From: JAVKFF01 sp040226215
GTDB taxonomy: Bacteria; Pseudomonadota; Alphaproteobacteria; DSM-16000; Inquilinaceae
Length of the DNA: 24,910 nucleotides
Reading direction: 5' to 3'
NCBI GenBank assembly: GCA_040226215.1
Contig: JAVKFF010000177.1
Coordinates: forward strand, 1-24,910
A program made the translations under genes and the position numbers. This document shows positions 15,240 to 22,573 of the stretch, piece by piece; within the stretch, counting starts at the first letter, position 1, and the number at the start of each line of letters is the position of its first letter. The notes beneath the pieces were generated by a model. It made no database searches. It saw only the letters and a list, made by a program, of their open reading frames with translations, and had not been told where the DNA came from.

Positions 15240-16114
15240 GCGCGCTTGCCCATCAGCCCGGCCGGGCGGAACAGCAGGACCAGGATCAGGAGCCCGTAGG
15301 AGAAGATCGACTTCAGCGAGGGCTGGAACATGACCCCGGCCATGGCCTCCGAGACGCCGATCAGCACGCCGCCGAGCAGCGCGCCCGGCATGCTGCCCAG
15401 CCCGCCGATGATGACGATGGTGAAGGCGAGCAGGGTGAAGCCGGGCCCGGCATGCGGCGTGATGTCGTCGAGCACCAGGAGGCAGCCGGCCGCCCCGGCG
15501 CAGGCCGCGCCGATGCCGAAGGTGATGGCGTAGAGCCGGCTGACATTGAGCCCGACGACCAGCGCGCCGCGATAGTTGTCGGCCGCCGCGCGGATCGCCT
15601 TGCCGGTGCGCGTCGCCTTGAAGAACCAGAACAGGAAGCCGACCATCACCAGCGCGGCGGCCGCCTTGTAGAGGCGCACGGCGTCGATGAAGATGCCGCC
15701 GACCTCGTAGCTGTCGAAGGCGTAGGGGACCTCGTGCGCGCCGCGGGCGTCGGGCCCGAAGATCATGTCGAGCCCGTTCACCAGCACCAGCGCCATGCCG
15801 ATCATCAGGAGGAACTGCTGGTGCTGCGGCCGGTCGATGAACTTGTCGACCAGGGTGCGCTGCAGCACCGCGCCGAAGGCGAACATCAGCGGGCCGATCA
15901 GGGCGATGGCGATGATCGGGTCGAGCGCGAACCAGCTGTAGAGCATGAAGGCGAGATAGCCGCCCAGGATCAGCATCTCCCCGTGGGCGAAGTTGACCAC
16001 CTTCATGACGCCGAAGACGATCGACAGGCCGATGGCCATCATGCCGTAGACCGCGCCCTGCAGGAGGCCGCGGATCAACGAGTCGACATAGATGAATGTG
16101 GGCAGGTCGAACAT
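15236..16114 (-). CDS. Branched-chain-type ABC transporter permease (LivH-like)
   Basis: Polytopic inner-membrane permease of 292 aa, the partner of LivM. Recognised by GLLQGAVYGMMAIGLSIVFGVMKVVNFAHGEM at the N-terminus and by FTLLAFTIVIIGGLGSMPGALLGG near the C-terminus. The ATG at 16114 follows a purine-rich GGGAGAGGGGG somewhat far upstream (about 12 bases). A 140-base gap with strong hairpins separates it from the substrate-binding-protein gene, which may lower permease expression relative to the binding protein. Confidence 0.93.
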   Translation of the reverse strand: MFDLPTFIYVDSLIRGLLQGAVYGMMAIGLSIVFGVMKVVNFAHGEMLILGGYLAFMLYSWFALDPIIAIALIGPLMFAFGAVLQRTLVDKFIDRPQHQQFLLMIGMALVLVNGLDMIFGPDARGAHEVPYAFDSYEVGGIFIDAVRLYKAAAALVMVGFLFWFFKATRTGKAIRAAADNYRGALVVGLNVSRLYAITFGIGAACAGAAGCLLVLDDITPHAGPGFTLLAFTIVIIGGLGSMPGALLGGVLIGVSEAMAGVMFQPSLKSIFSYGLLILVLLFRPAGLMGKRA

Positions 16115-16188
16115 CGCCCGGCCGGACCCCCTCTCCCGTTACGACTGCCTGTGGCCCGGTCCGCAGCGAACGCCGCGGGACGCGCGCA

Positions 16189-16243
16189 GGGCCGCCGGCC
16201 CGCCCGGCGGCCCCCGTCGCATGACTGCCGGCGCCTAGCCGGC
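16189..16243 (-). promoter_or_regulatory. Stable hairpins between binding-protein and permease genes
   Basis: A perfect 10-bp stem (GGGCCGCCGG / CCGGCGGCCC, 16189-16213, five-base loop) and a second GCCGGC/GCCGGC stem (16227-16243) lie directly after the binding-protein stop codon. There is no T tract. Such structures usually protect the 3' end of the binding-protein mRNA or attenuate read-through, giving excess binding protein over permease. Confidence 0.6.
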
Positions 16244-16254
16244 GCGGGTCCCGA

Positions 16255-17523
16255 TCAGGTCCGCTCGTTCCAGCCCGGCATCGGGAAGACCGGCTCCATG
16301 GTCGCCGACTCGGCCGGCCAGATCACCCGCGGCCGGCGCTCCCTGTTCTGCACCAGGGAGGCGCCGATATTGTTGTTCTGGCCGTTCTCGTCGAAGGCGA
16401 TGGGGCCGCCGATCATCGGGTGGTCGTCGGCCGCGATGTCGGTCGCCGCCAGGGCTTCCACCAGCGCGCCGGCATCGTTGGAACCGGCCCTTGCATAGGC
16501 GTCGGCGCAGATCTGGATCGCCTCGAAGGTGAAGCCGACATTGATCTCGAACACCGCCTCGCCCTGGCTCTCGCGGAACCGGCTCTCCAGCTCCTGCGTG
16601 ATCGGGCGGTTGAGGTCGAGCCAGCCGATGGCGGTGGCGATGTACTCCGAATAGGGGCCCAGCGCCTCGTAGAACTGGTTCTCGTACATGCCCGGGCTGC
16701 CCGGGGACATGAAGCCCATGGGCTCGAAACGCTGGCGCACCATCTCGCGCACCAGGAGGATGGCGTCGTTCAGGCGGGTGACCGCCAGCACCAGGTCCGG
16801 GTTGAGCGCGCGTACCCGGCTGACCTCGACCGAGAGGTCGCGGGCGGCGGGGTCGTAGGAGATGGTGTCGAGCACCTCGTAGGGCACGCCGACCACGGGC
16901 ATCAGCGCATTGATGCCGCCCGCCATGGCGTTGCCGAAGGTGTCGTTGACATGCATGAAGACGGCCGTCTGCGGCGTCGTGCCCGTCGTCTCGAACAGCG
17001 CGTTGATCGCCGTCAGGCCGTTGCGCACGATGGTCGGCGCGGTCGGGAAGTTGCGGTAGACGTACTGGTAGCCCTGCTGGGTGATGGCCGGGTCGGCGGC
17101 GATGTTGATGACCAGCGGCGTGCCGTTCTGCTCGCAGACCTGGGCGACCGCGCCGGTGGCGCCTGAATCGAAGGCGCCGACGATCATGTCGACGCCGTCA
17201 CGGATCAGCCGTTCGGTCTGGGTGCGGGCGACGTCCACATTGGTCTCGGTATCGGCATAGACCAGTTCGACCGCCGGGCCGCCCATGTCCGAGATGATGC
17301 CGGGGGCGAGGTCGGCGCCGACCTGGCAGGCCTGTCCGATCAGCCCCTGGAAGCCCGACAGCGGCAGCACCACGCCGATGCGCAGCGGCGCGCCCTGGGC
17401 GCCGGCGAAGCGCAGCGGGTGCAGCAGCGTCAGCCCGGCCGTGCCGGCGATCGCGGTCTTGGCGAAGCGGCGCCGGGTGATGCCGCCGGCCGCCTTGTCG
17501 AATATGTAGATTTCCTTCGTCAT
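16255..17523 (-). CDS. Tat-exported HAAT-type ABC transporter substrate-binding protein
   Basis: Periplasmic ligand-binding protein of the LivK/type I receptor family, 422 aa. The N-terminus carries a twin-arginine signal: TRRRFAK at residues 16-22, matching (S/T)RRxFxK, then an Ala/Gly/Leu core and probable cleavage near FAGA-Q at about 42. The mature start PLRIGVVLPLSGFQGLIGQ is typical of the aromatic-acid/amide clade of this family rather than of leucine-binding LivK. It then follows the fold (QTERLIRDGVDMIVGAFDSGAT, INIAADPAITQQGYQYVYR). It is the first gene of the seven-gene operon reaching the thiolase. The divergent crotonase gene begins 283 bases away. Ligand specificity is inferred from the neighbouring feruloyl-CoA-synthase-like enzyme and is untested. 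Confidence 0.9.
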   Translation of the reverse strand: MTKEIYIFDKAAGGITRRRFAKTAIAGTAGLTLLHPLRFAGAQGAPLRIGVVLPLSGFQGLIGQACQVGADLAPGIISDMGGPAVELVYADTETNVDVARTQTERLIRDGVDMIVGAFDSGATGAVAQVCEQNGTPLVINIAADPAITQQGYQYVYRNFPTAPTIVRNGLTAINALFETTGTTPQTAVFMHVNDTFGNAMAGGINALMPVVGVPYEVLDTISYDPAARDLSVEVSRVRALNPDLVLAVTRLNDAILLVREMVRQRFEPMGFMSPGSPGMYENQFYEALGPYSEYIATAIGWLDLNRPITQELESRFRESQGEAVFEINVGFTFEAIQICADAYARAGSNDAGALVEALAATDIAADDHPMIGGPIAFDENGQNNNIGASLVQNRERRPRVIWPAESATMEPVFPMPGWNERT

Positions 17524-17711
17524 GAAGCGTTGCGGCGTTTCCGCCCCTCCCCTGTCCAGGCGTCCGCGTGACCACGGACCGTTATCGACTTGCCTATGGA
17601 AACCCTATCTCGGGCGACAGGCAATGCCCATTGTGCCCGGGCTTGTTGCCAATCGCCGCATGCCTGGTCAATAAACCAGCCCAGGCGATCGAGACCCGGT
17701 TGGCGTGCACA

Positions 17712-17741
17712 ATAATACAAACCTGGTGCCAGACAATGCAA
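17712..17741 (-). promoter_or_regulatory. Putative promoter of the transporter/ligase operon
   Basis: In the A/T-rich part of the 283-base divergent intergenic region (17524-17806), TTGCAT (17736-17741, minus strand) and TATTAT (17712-17717) are separated by 18 bases. The region also holds short TGGTGC and GTGCAC motifs that could bind a regulator, but no regulator gene is adjacent. I saw no clear promoter for the plus-strand crotonase gene. Confidence 0.4.
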
Positions 17742-17806
17742 TATTTCGCCTACAACCTTTGGTGCAGACAGAGGGCCGCCACGGTGGCCCGAATTGGAGG
17801 ATCGTG

Positions 17807-18592
17807 ATGGCCGAGGTCACGGTGCTGGCCGACCGCCCGGCGGAGGGGATCGCCCGCCTGCGGCTGCGCGGCGACGGCCGCATGAACCCGATGGACGGCA
17901 CCCTGCGCGCCGCCCTGCTGGCCAGGCTCGACGAGGCCATCGAGGACGACACCGTCAAGGCCATTGTCATCGCCGGCGACGGCGAGAATTTCTCCGCCGG
18001 CGGCGACATCAAGTCGATGGACGGGCTGACGCTTGAGGCTGGCCGCCGGCGCATCCAGTCCGTCGCGCGGGTGGTGCGCCGCCTGGCCGAGGCACCCAAG
18101 CCGGTGGTGGCCGCCGTGCGTGGCTACGCGGTCGGTGCCGGCGCCAGTCTGACGCTGCTGGCCGACAGCGTCGTCGCCGGCCAGGAGGCGCGCTTCGGCT
18201 TCCCGTTCTTCCGCATCGGGCTGATCCCCGACTGGGGGGCGCTCCACACCCTGCCGCGGCGCGTCGGCCCGCAGCGCGCCCGCCAGCTCTTCGTCACCGG
18301 CCGCCTGGTGGCGGCGGAGGAGGCGCTGAGCCTCGGCCTCGCCGACCAGGTGGTGCCGGAGGGCCAGCTCGACGACACGGCGATCGAGGCGGCGAACCAG
18401 CTGGCGGCCCTGCCGCCGATGGCCTTCGACATCGCCAAGCGCCAGTTGAACAACCCGCCCGCCTCCCTCGACGCGGCGCTGGAAGCGGAGGCCCTGGCCC
18501 AGGCGGCCTGCTTCGTCTCCGATGACGCCGCGGAAGGGCGCGCCGCCTTTTTCGCCAAGCGCAGCCCGGAATTCGGCAGGAAGCGGGGCTGA
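17807..18592 (+). CDS. Crotonase-family enoyl-CoA hydratase/isomerase, PaaG-like
   Basis: Crotonase-fold CoA enzyme of 261 aa. The oxyanion-hole segments are NFSAGGDIKSM (61-71) and RGYAVGAGAS (105-114). The two hydratase glutamates are not present: the Glu144 position is Ser114 and the Glu164 position is Phe134. Instead an Asp sits at 142 in GLIPDWG, which aligns with the catalytic Asp of PaaG-type isomerases (GLIPDCGG). The C-terminal FFAKRSPEF also resembles PaaG (FLAKRSPQF). It may therefore be a double-bond isomerase rather than a hydratase or feruloyl-CoA lyase. The ATG at 17807 is set by GGAGG six bases upstream. It is divergent from the transporter/ligase operon and probably belongs to the same pathway. 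Confidence 0.87.
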   Translation: MAEVTVLADRPAEGIARLRLRGDGRMNPMDGTLRAALLARLDEAIEDDTVKAIVIAGDGENFSAGGDIKSMDGLTLEAGRRRIQSVARVVRRLAEAPKPVVAAVRGYAVGAGASLTLLADSVVAGQEARFGFPFFRIGLIPDWGALHTLPRRVGPQRARQLFVTGRLVAAEEALSLGLADQVVPEGQLDDTAIEAANQLAALPPMAFDIAKRQLNNPPASLDAALEAEALAQAACFVSDDAAEGRAAFFAKRSPEFGRKRG

Positions 18593-18594
18593 CC

Positions 18595-18612
18595 GCCGGC
18601 CGAAAGGTCGGC
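18595..18612. terminator. Hairpin between convergent crotonase and cobT-like genes
   Basis: A 7-bp stem (GCCGGCC / GGTCGGC, one G-T pair on one strand) with a GAAA loop fills the 37-base convergent gap. There is no T run, so intrinsic termination is uncertain. Confidence 0.35.
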
Positions 18613-18629
18613 GCCGGCCGCCTGTCGGG

Positions 18630-19628
18630 TCAGACCGGATCGGCGGCGTTGGCGGCCGCCCTGACCAGCGGGATCGCCATCGCCGCACCCAGCCCCTCGC
18701 CGGCGGCGATGCCGAGGTCGAGCAGCGGCTCGCGGCCGATGCGGTCGAGCAGCCGGCGATGGCCGGCATCGGTGACATGGGCGGCGAGGCAGTGATCGAT
18801 CGCCCGCGTGTCGACGGCCCAGAGCAGCAACGCCGCCACCCCGGCCTCGAAGCCGTCCAGCAGGACCGGCGTGCGGGCGAGGCGGGCGGCGATCATCGCC
18901 CCGATCAGCGCCGCCACCTCGAAACCGCCGAGCCGTGCCAGGGCGTCGAGCGGCGAGGCGATGGCATCGGCATGCCGCGCGACAGCCGCCCCGACCGCCT
19001 GCCGCTCCGCCGCCGGCGCTCCCGGCGGCAGCCAGTCCGCCGCCTCGCCGCCGGCAAGGGCGCAGGCCAGGGCGGCCGCCGACAACCGGCCGCCTTCGCT
19101 GACGGTGCCGAGCGCCAGCAGGTGCAGACCCTGGTCGACGCCCATCATGCCGTAGGCCATGGCCTGGGCGGCCATGCGCTCGCTCATCGCCGGCCCGTCG
19201 GCCGCGTCATCCGTCGGCGTCTCCAGATCGAGCTCGTAGAGCCGGAGATCGGCGTCGGCCACCTGGCATGCCGCACTCGCCGGTGCCCGGTTGGCCGAGA
19301 AGATGTCGACGCGCGCGCGGGTGGCGGCGGGCGGGATACCGGCGCGGGCGGCCAGGCCGTGGGTCCCGGCGAACAGGATCAGGCGCGGATGGCGGGTCTC
19401 CGCCGGGCTGCGGCCCTGCCAGGCGGCGAGCCAGGGCACCACCGGCGTCAACCGGCCGAGCACCGCCGCGGCCCCGCCGGCGTGGCCCTCGCCGAGGCGT
19501 TTGAGGGCGAGCTCGGCCGCCGTCTTGGCCTCCAGGTCCGGCGGCGGCAGATGGCGCACGGTCTCCAGGATCTCGGCGAAGGAGATGGCGGGGGCGGCGC
19601 CGTTGCCGCTGGTCTCGTCGATGGGCAT
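18630..19628 (-). CDS. CobT-like nicotinate-nucleotide:DMB phosphoribosyltransferase, divergent
   Basis: Protein of 332 aa with the overall CobT layout, the enzyme that makes alpha-ribazole phosphate for the lower ligand of cobalamin. The C-terminal half is well conserved: LGGFEVAALIGAMIAAR (233-249), TPVLLDGFEAGVAALL (253-268), GHRRLL (289-294), and PLLDLGIAAGEGLGAA (301-316), including Glu311 at the position of the catalytic Glu317 of Salmonella CobT. The N-terminal half has lost hallmarks: FAGDHGV reads FAGTHGL (86-92), GEMGIGNTT is replaced by GTVSEGGRL (174-182), and the following VGRGTG segment is absent. ATG 19628 gives the family-usual start region but lacks a clear ribosome-binding site. 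The frame is open further upstream through a 14-bp minisatellite, which I regard as non-coding. No other cobalamin genes are nearby. Confidence 0.78.
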   Translation of the reverse strand: MPIDETSGNGAAPAISFAEILETVRHLPPPDLEAKTAAELALKRLGEGHAGGAAAVLGRLTPVVPWLAAWQGRSPAETRHPRLILFAGTHGLAARAGIPPAATRARVDIFSANRAPASAACQVADADLRLYELDLETPTDDAADGPAMSERMAAQAMAYGMMGVDQGLHLLALGTVSEGGRLSAAALACALAGGEAADWLPPGAPAAERQAVGAAVARHADAIASPLDALARLGGFEVAALIGAMIAARLARTPVLLDGFEAGVAALLLWAVDTRAIDHCLAAHVTDAGHRRLLDRIGREPLLDLGIAAGEGLGAAMAIPLVRAAANAADPV

Positions 19629-20015
19629 TGGGGGTGACCGGCTTTCGGAAGAGGCGGGCTGAATGGTCGTCGACCGGGGCTGATCTAGGACAAGCGCGCC
19701 CGTGTGTCCAAGCCCGTGTGTCCAAGCCCGTGTGTCCAAGCCCGAGTGTCCAAGCCCGTGTGTCCAGGCCCGTGTGTCCAGGCCCGTGTGTCCAGGCCCG
19801 TCTGGCGGAGCCGGTCGGCTCGTGCGCTCCCGGTCGCTCTCCAGTCTCTCCCTCCGGGCGGGCTCGCCGGAAGCGGGAGCGACACTGTCCCTTTCTCGAC
19901 TCAATTTCCCCTATCCTGTGGCCCCAAGCGAACTGATTCGCGGGCGCCCGTCATCCGTCCGGCGACGCGAAGACGGCCCCGCCCCCTGATGAGCCCCCTG
20001 ATGAGGATGCACGCG
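19629..20015. other. Divergent intergenic region carrying a minisatellite
   Basis: This 387-base gap between the cobT-like gene and the SYLF lipoprotein gene holds the 14-bp tandem array (19699-19801). I saw no credible gene, RNA or clear promoter pair in the rest. The open frames through it exist because the repeat has no stop codons. Confidence 0.6.
19699..19801. repeat. 14-bp tandem repeat array (about 7.4 copies)
   Basis: Seven complete copies of cccgtgtgtccaag/g plus a five-base partial follow each other without spacers. Copies 1-3 are identical and copy 4 has one change (t to a). Copies 5-7 share a final a-to-g change (ccagg instead of ccaag), so the array appears to have grown in two blocks. 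Fourteen is not a multiple of three, and the array lies 70 bases upstream of the cobT-like start. Confidence 0.95.
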
Positions 20016-20699
20016 ATGCCCAAACGCCGCGCCACGCTGATCGGATTCCTCGCCGCGCTCTTCTTTGCCGGCGCCTGCTCGCTGCAGCCGCCGAGCCAGG
20101 ACAGCCAGCAGGCCCTGGTCTCCCAGGCGGCCTCGACCGTGCGCGACATGCAGCGCGACCCCGACTTCACCGTGATGCCGCTCTATTTCGAGCGGGCGCA
20201 GGCCATCGTGGTCTTTCCCGAGCTGATCCGCGGCGGCTTCATCTTCGGCGGCGAGGGCGGCCAGGGCGTGCTGGTGGTGCGCCGCGACGACGGCAGCTGG
20301 GGCTATCCGGTGTTCATCGACACCGCCGGCGGGTCGTTCGGCCTGCAGATCGGCGGCCAGGTCTCCGAGACGGTGATCGCGGTGATGACCGAGGAGGGGC
20401 TCGACGCCCTGCTCAACCGCCAGGTCACCTTCGGCGCCGACGCCAATGTCGCCGTGGTCAATGCCGGCGTCGGCATCGAGGCGCGCACCGGCCTCGCCCT
20501 GAACGCCGACATGTACGCCTTCAGCCGCAATCGCGGCCTGTTCGCCGGCGGCACGCTGGAGGGCGCCGGGGTCAGCCTGAACGAGCCGGCGGCGCGCGCC
20601 TATTACGGCCAGGGTGCGTCGAGCCAGGCGGTAATCGACGGCCAGTACTCGAACCCCGGCGCCGACAGTCTGCGCCAGGCGCTCTCCGGGCAGGTGTAG
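20016..20699 (+). CDS. SYLF-domain (YSC84-like) putative lipoprotein
   Basis: Protein of 227 aa with a signal peptide (MPKRRATLIGFLAALFFAGA-C); the Cys at 21 suggests a lipoprotein, although the lipobox AGAC is weak. The mature part is the SYLF/Ysc84 domain: AQAIVVFPELIRGGFIFGGEGGQGV, then GSFGLQIGGQVSE and FGADANVAVVNAGVGIEA, ending with YAFSRNRGLFAGGTLEGAGV. The eukaryotic family binds phosphoinositides; the bacterial function is unknown and presumably envelope-related. ATG 20016 is chosen because TGAGGA lies eight bases upstream and the signal peptide then has normal length; ATGs at 19989, 20001 and 20007 are in frame. It is monocistronic and followed by a repeat-rich intergenic stretch. 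Confidence 0.86.
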   Translation: MPKRRATLIGFLAALFFAGACSLQPPSQDSQQALVSQAASTVRDMQRDPDFTVMPLYFERAQAIVVFPELIRGGFIFGGEGGQGVLVVRRDDGSWGYPVFIDTAGGSFGLQIGGQVSETVIAVMTEEGLDALLNRQVTFGADANVAVVNAGVGIEARTGLALNADMYAFSRNRGLFAGGTLEGAGVSLNEPAARAYYGQGASSQAVIDGQYSNPGADSLRQALSGQV

Positions 20700-20762
20700 G
20701 ACCGGCCCCTCCGCGCGCCGGCCGGGCGGTCGCAGCGCGACCGACGGCCGGAGAAGACGACG

Positions 20763-20957
20763 GGCCGATCCCGGCTCTCCCTGCGGTCGGCCGGGATGAC
20801 GGCGAGTGTTTGTGGCTCAAAAATTGGAATGTCGTCCCGGGCGCGATGCGGTGCGAAGTACCGCTTCGCAGACCCGGGACCGGCCTCCCGTCCGCGCCAA
20901 CCTCGACGCCGGCGATGACGCCAGGCCGATCCCGGCTCTCCCTGCGGTCGGCCGGGA
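20763..20957. repeat. REP-like intergenic repeat: two identical 34-bp copies flanking a long inverted repeat
   Basis: The two 34-bp copies (20763-20796 and 20924-20957) are identical, and each contains the inverted arms TCCCGGC/GCCGGGA. Between them GTCCCGGG (20834-20841) pairs with CCCGGGAC (20873-20880) around internal TGCGAAG/CTTCGCA arms (20852-20858 and 20864-20870). The arrangement resembles mosaic REP/BIME-type palindromic elements found between genes in alphaproteobacteria. It fills the 284-base gap between the SYLF gene and purH; no gene is visible in that gap. Confidence 0.8.
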
Positions 20958-20983
20958 CGGCGGCGTTGCCTGGTGCCCGACCG

Positions 20984-22573
20984 TCAGTGACGGAAGTGGC
21001 GCTGGCCGGTGAAGACCATGGCGGCGCCGGCCTCGTCGGCGGCGGCGATGACCTCCTCGTCGCGGACCGAGCCGCCGGGCTGGATGGCCGCGGTGGCGCC
21101 GGCGTCGAGCGCGATCCCGAGGCCGTCGGCGAAGGGGAAGAAGGCGTCCGAGGCGACGACCGAGCCGGTGAGGCGCGAGCCGGTCTCGCCGGCGGCCCTG
21201 GCCATCTCCTCGGCCTTCAGGGCGGCGATGCGGGCGCTGTCCACCCGGCTCATCTGCCCGGCACCGATGCCGACCGTGGCGCGGTCACGCGCGTAGACGA
21301 TGGCGTTCGACTTCACGTGCTTGGCGACCTTGAAGGCGAAAACGAGGTCGACGATCTCCGCCTCGCTGGGCTGGCGCTGCGTCACCACCTTCAGGTCCTC
21401 CGGCGCGACGCGGCCGGTATCGCGGCCCTGGGCGAGGAAACCGCCGGCGACCGAGCGGATCAGCAGGGCCGAGCGCGCCGGGTCGGGCAGACCGCCGGCG
21501 GAGAGCAGGCGCAGGTTCTTCCGCTCGGCCAGGATCTCGCGCGCTTCCGGCGTCACCTCGGGCGCGATCACCACCTCGGCGAAGAGGCGGGCGATCTCCG
21601 CCGCGGTCTCGGCGTCGAGCGCCTGGTTGACGGCGATGATGCCGCCGAAGGCCGAGACCGGGTCGCAGGCCAGCGCCCGGCGATAGGCGTCGGCGAGCGT
21701 GTCGCCCAGCGCCACCCCGGCCGGGTTGGCGTGCTTGACGATGACGCAGGCCGGCCCGTCGAATTCGGGATCGAACTCGGCCACCAGCTCGTAGGCGGCG
21801 TCGGTATCGTTGATGTTGTTGTAGGAGAGCGCCTTGCCCTGCAGCTGGACGGATCGGACCACGCCGGGGCGGTGGTCCGGCACCTCGTAGAGGGCGGCGT
21901 CCTGGTGCGGGTTCTCGCCATAGCGCAGGTCGAAGGCCTTGCGCCCGGCGAGGCCGAGCCGGAAGGGGAAGTGCTCGCCCTCGCGCTCGGCGAACCACAG
22001 CGAGAGGGCGCTGTCATAGGCGGCGGTGCGGGCGAAGGCCAGGGCCGCCAGGCGGCGGCGCAGGCTGCCGGGCAGCGCGCCGTCGTGCTCCGCCATGGCG
22101 TCCATGACGAGGTCGTAGTCCTTCGGGCTGGTCACGACGGCGACGAAGGCATGGTTCTTGGCCGCGGCGCGGATCATCGCCGGGCCGCCGACATCGATGT
22201 TCTCCACGCAGGTCGCGTCGTCCGCGCCGGAGGCCAGCGTCTCCTCGAAGGGGTAGAGGTTGGAGACCAGCAGGTCGATCGGCTGGATGCCGTAATCGGC
22301 CATGGCGGCGTCGTGCTCGGGCTCGCCACGCTTGGCCAGCAGCCCGCCATGGATGCGCGGGTGCAGGGTCTTCACCCGGCCGTCCATGATCTCCGGGAAG
22401 CCGGTATACTGCGAGACCTCGCGCATGGGCAGGCCGGCGGCCTCCAGCGCCGCGGCGGTGCCGCCGGTCGACAGGATCTCCACCTTGTGGTCGGCGAGGA
22501 ACTTGGCGAAGTCGACAAGACCGTCCTTGTCGGAGACCGAGACCAGCGCCCGGCGGATCGGGATCAGGGTCAT
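20984..22573 (-). CDS. purH: Bifunctional AICAR formyltransferase / IMP cyclohydrolase
   Basis: Catalyses the last two steps of de novo purine synthesis (AICAR to FAICAR to IMP). The 529-aa protein has the usual two domains. The N-terminal IMP cyclohydrolase (MGS-like, about 1-200) has RALVSVSDKDGL, ILSTGGTAAAL, GRVKTLHPRIHGGLL and LYPFEETL. The C-terminal AICAR transformylase (about 200-529) has LRYGENPHQDAALY, the PACVIVKHANPAGVA segment with the catalytic Lys-His, SAFGGIIAVN and the end DEEVIAAADEAGAAMVFTGQRHFRH. ATG 22573 has GGGGGAGG seven bases upstream and directly abuts the TAG stop of the small lipoprotein gene (TAGATG). The two genes are therefore transcribed together and probably translationally coupled. 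Confidence 0.97.
   Translation of the reverse strand: MTLIPIRRALVSVSDKDGLVDFAKFLADHKVEILSTGGTAAALEAAGLPMREVSQYTGFPEIMDGRVKTLHPRIHGGLLAKRGEPEHDAAMADYGIQPIDLLVSNLYPFEETLASGADDATCVENIDVGGPAMIRAAAKNHAFVAVVTSPKDYDLVMDAMAEHDGALPGSLRRRLAALAFARTAAYDSALSLWFAEREGEHFPFRLGLAGRKAFDLRYGENPHQDAALYEVPDHRPGVVRSVQLQGKALSYNNINDTDAAYELVAEFDPEFDGPACVIVKHANPAGVALGDTLADAYRRALACDPVSAFGGIIAVNQALDAETAAEIARLFAEVVIAPEVTPEAREILAERKNLRLLSAGGLPDPARSALLIRSVAGGFLAQGRDTGRVAPEDLKVVTQRQPSEAEIVDLVFAFKVAKHVKSNAIVYARDRATVGIGAGQMSRVDSARIAALKAEEMARAAGETGSRLTGSVVASDAFFPFADGLGIALDAGATAAIQPGGSVRDEEVIAAADEAGAAMVFTGQRHFRH

Noticed and set aside
17524..17806. A regulator-binding palindrome in the divergent intergenic region
   Set aside because: Short GTGCAC and TGGTGC motifs occur, but no long symmetric operator could be defined by eye, and no regulator gene is adjacent.
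19699..19801. Possible CRISPR array
   Set aside because: The 14-bp units are contiguous with no spacers and no cas genes are nearby.
19629..19904. N-terminal extension of the cobT-like frame through the minisatellite
   Set aside because: The extension is repeats of GLDTRAWTHG-type residues produced by a stop-free 14-bp array, and the family start lies at about 19628.
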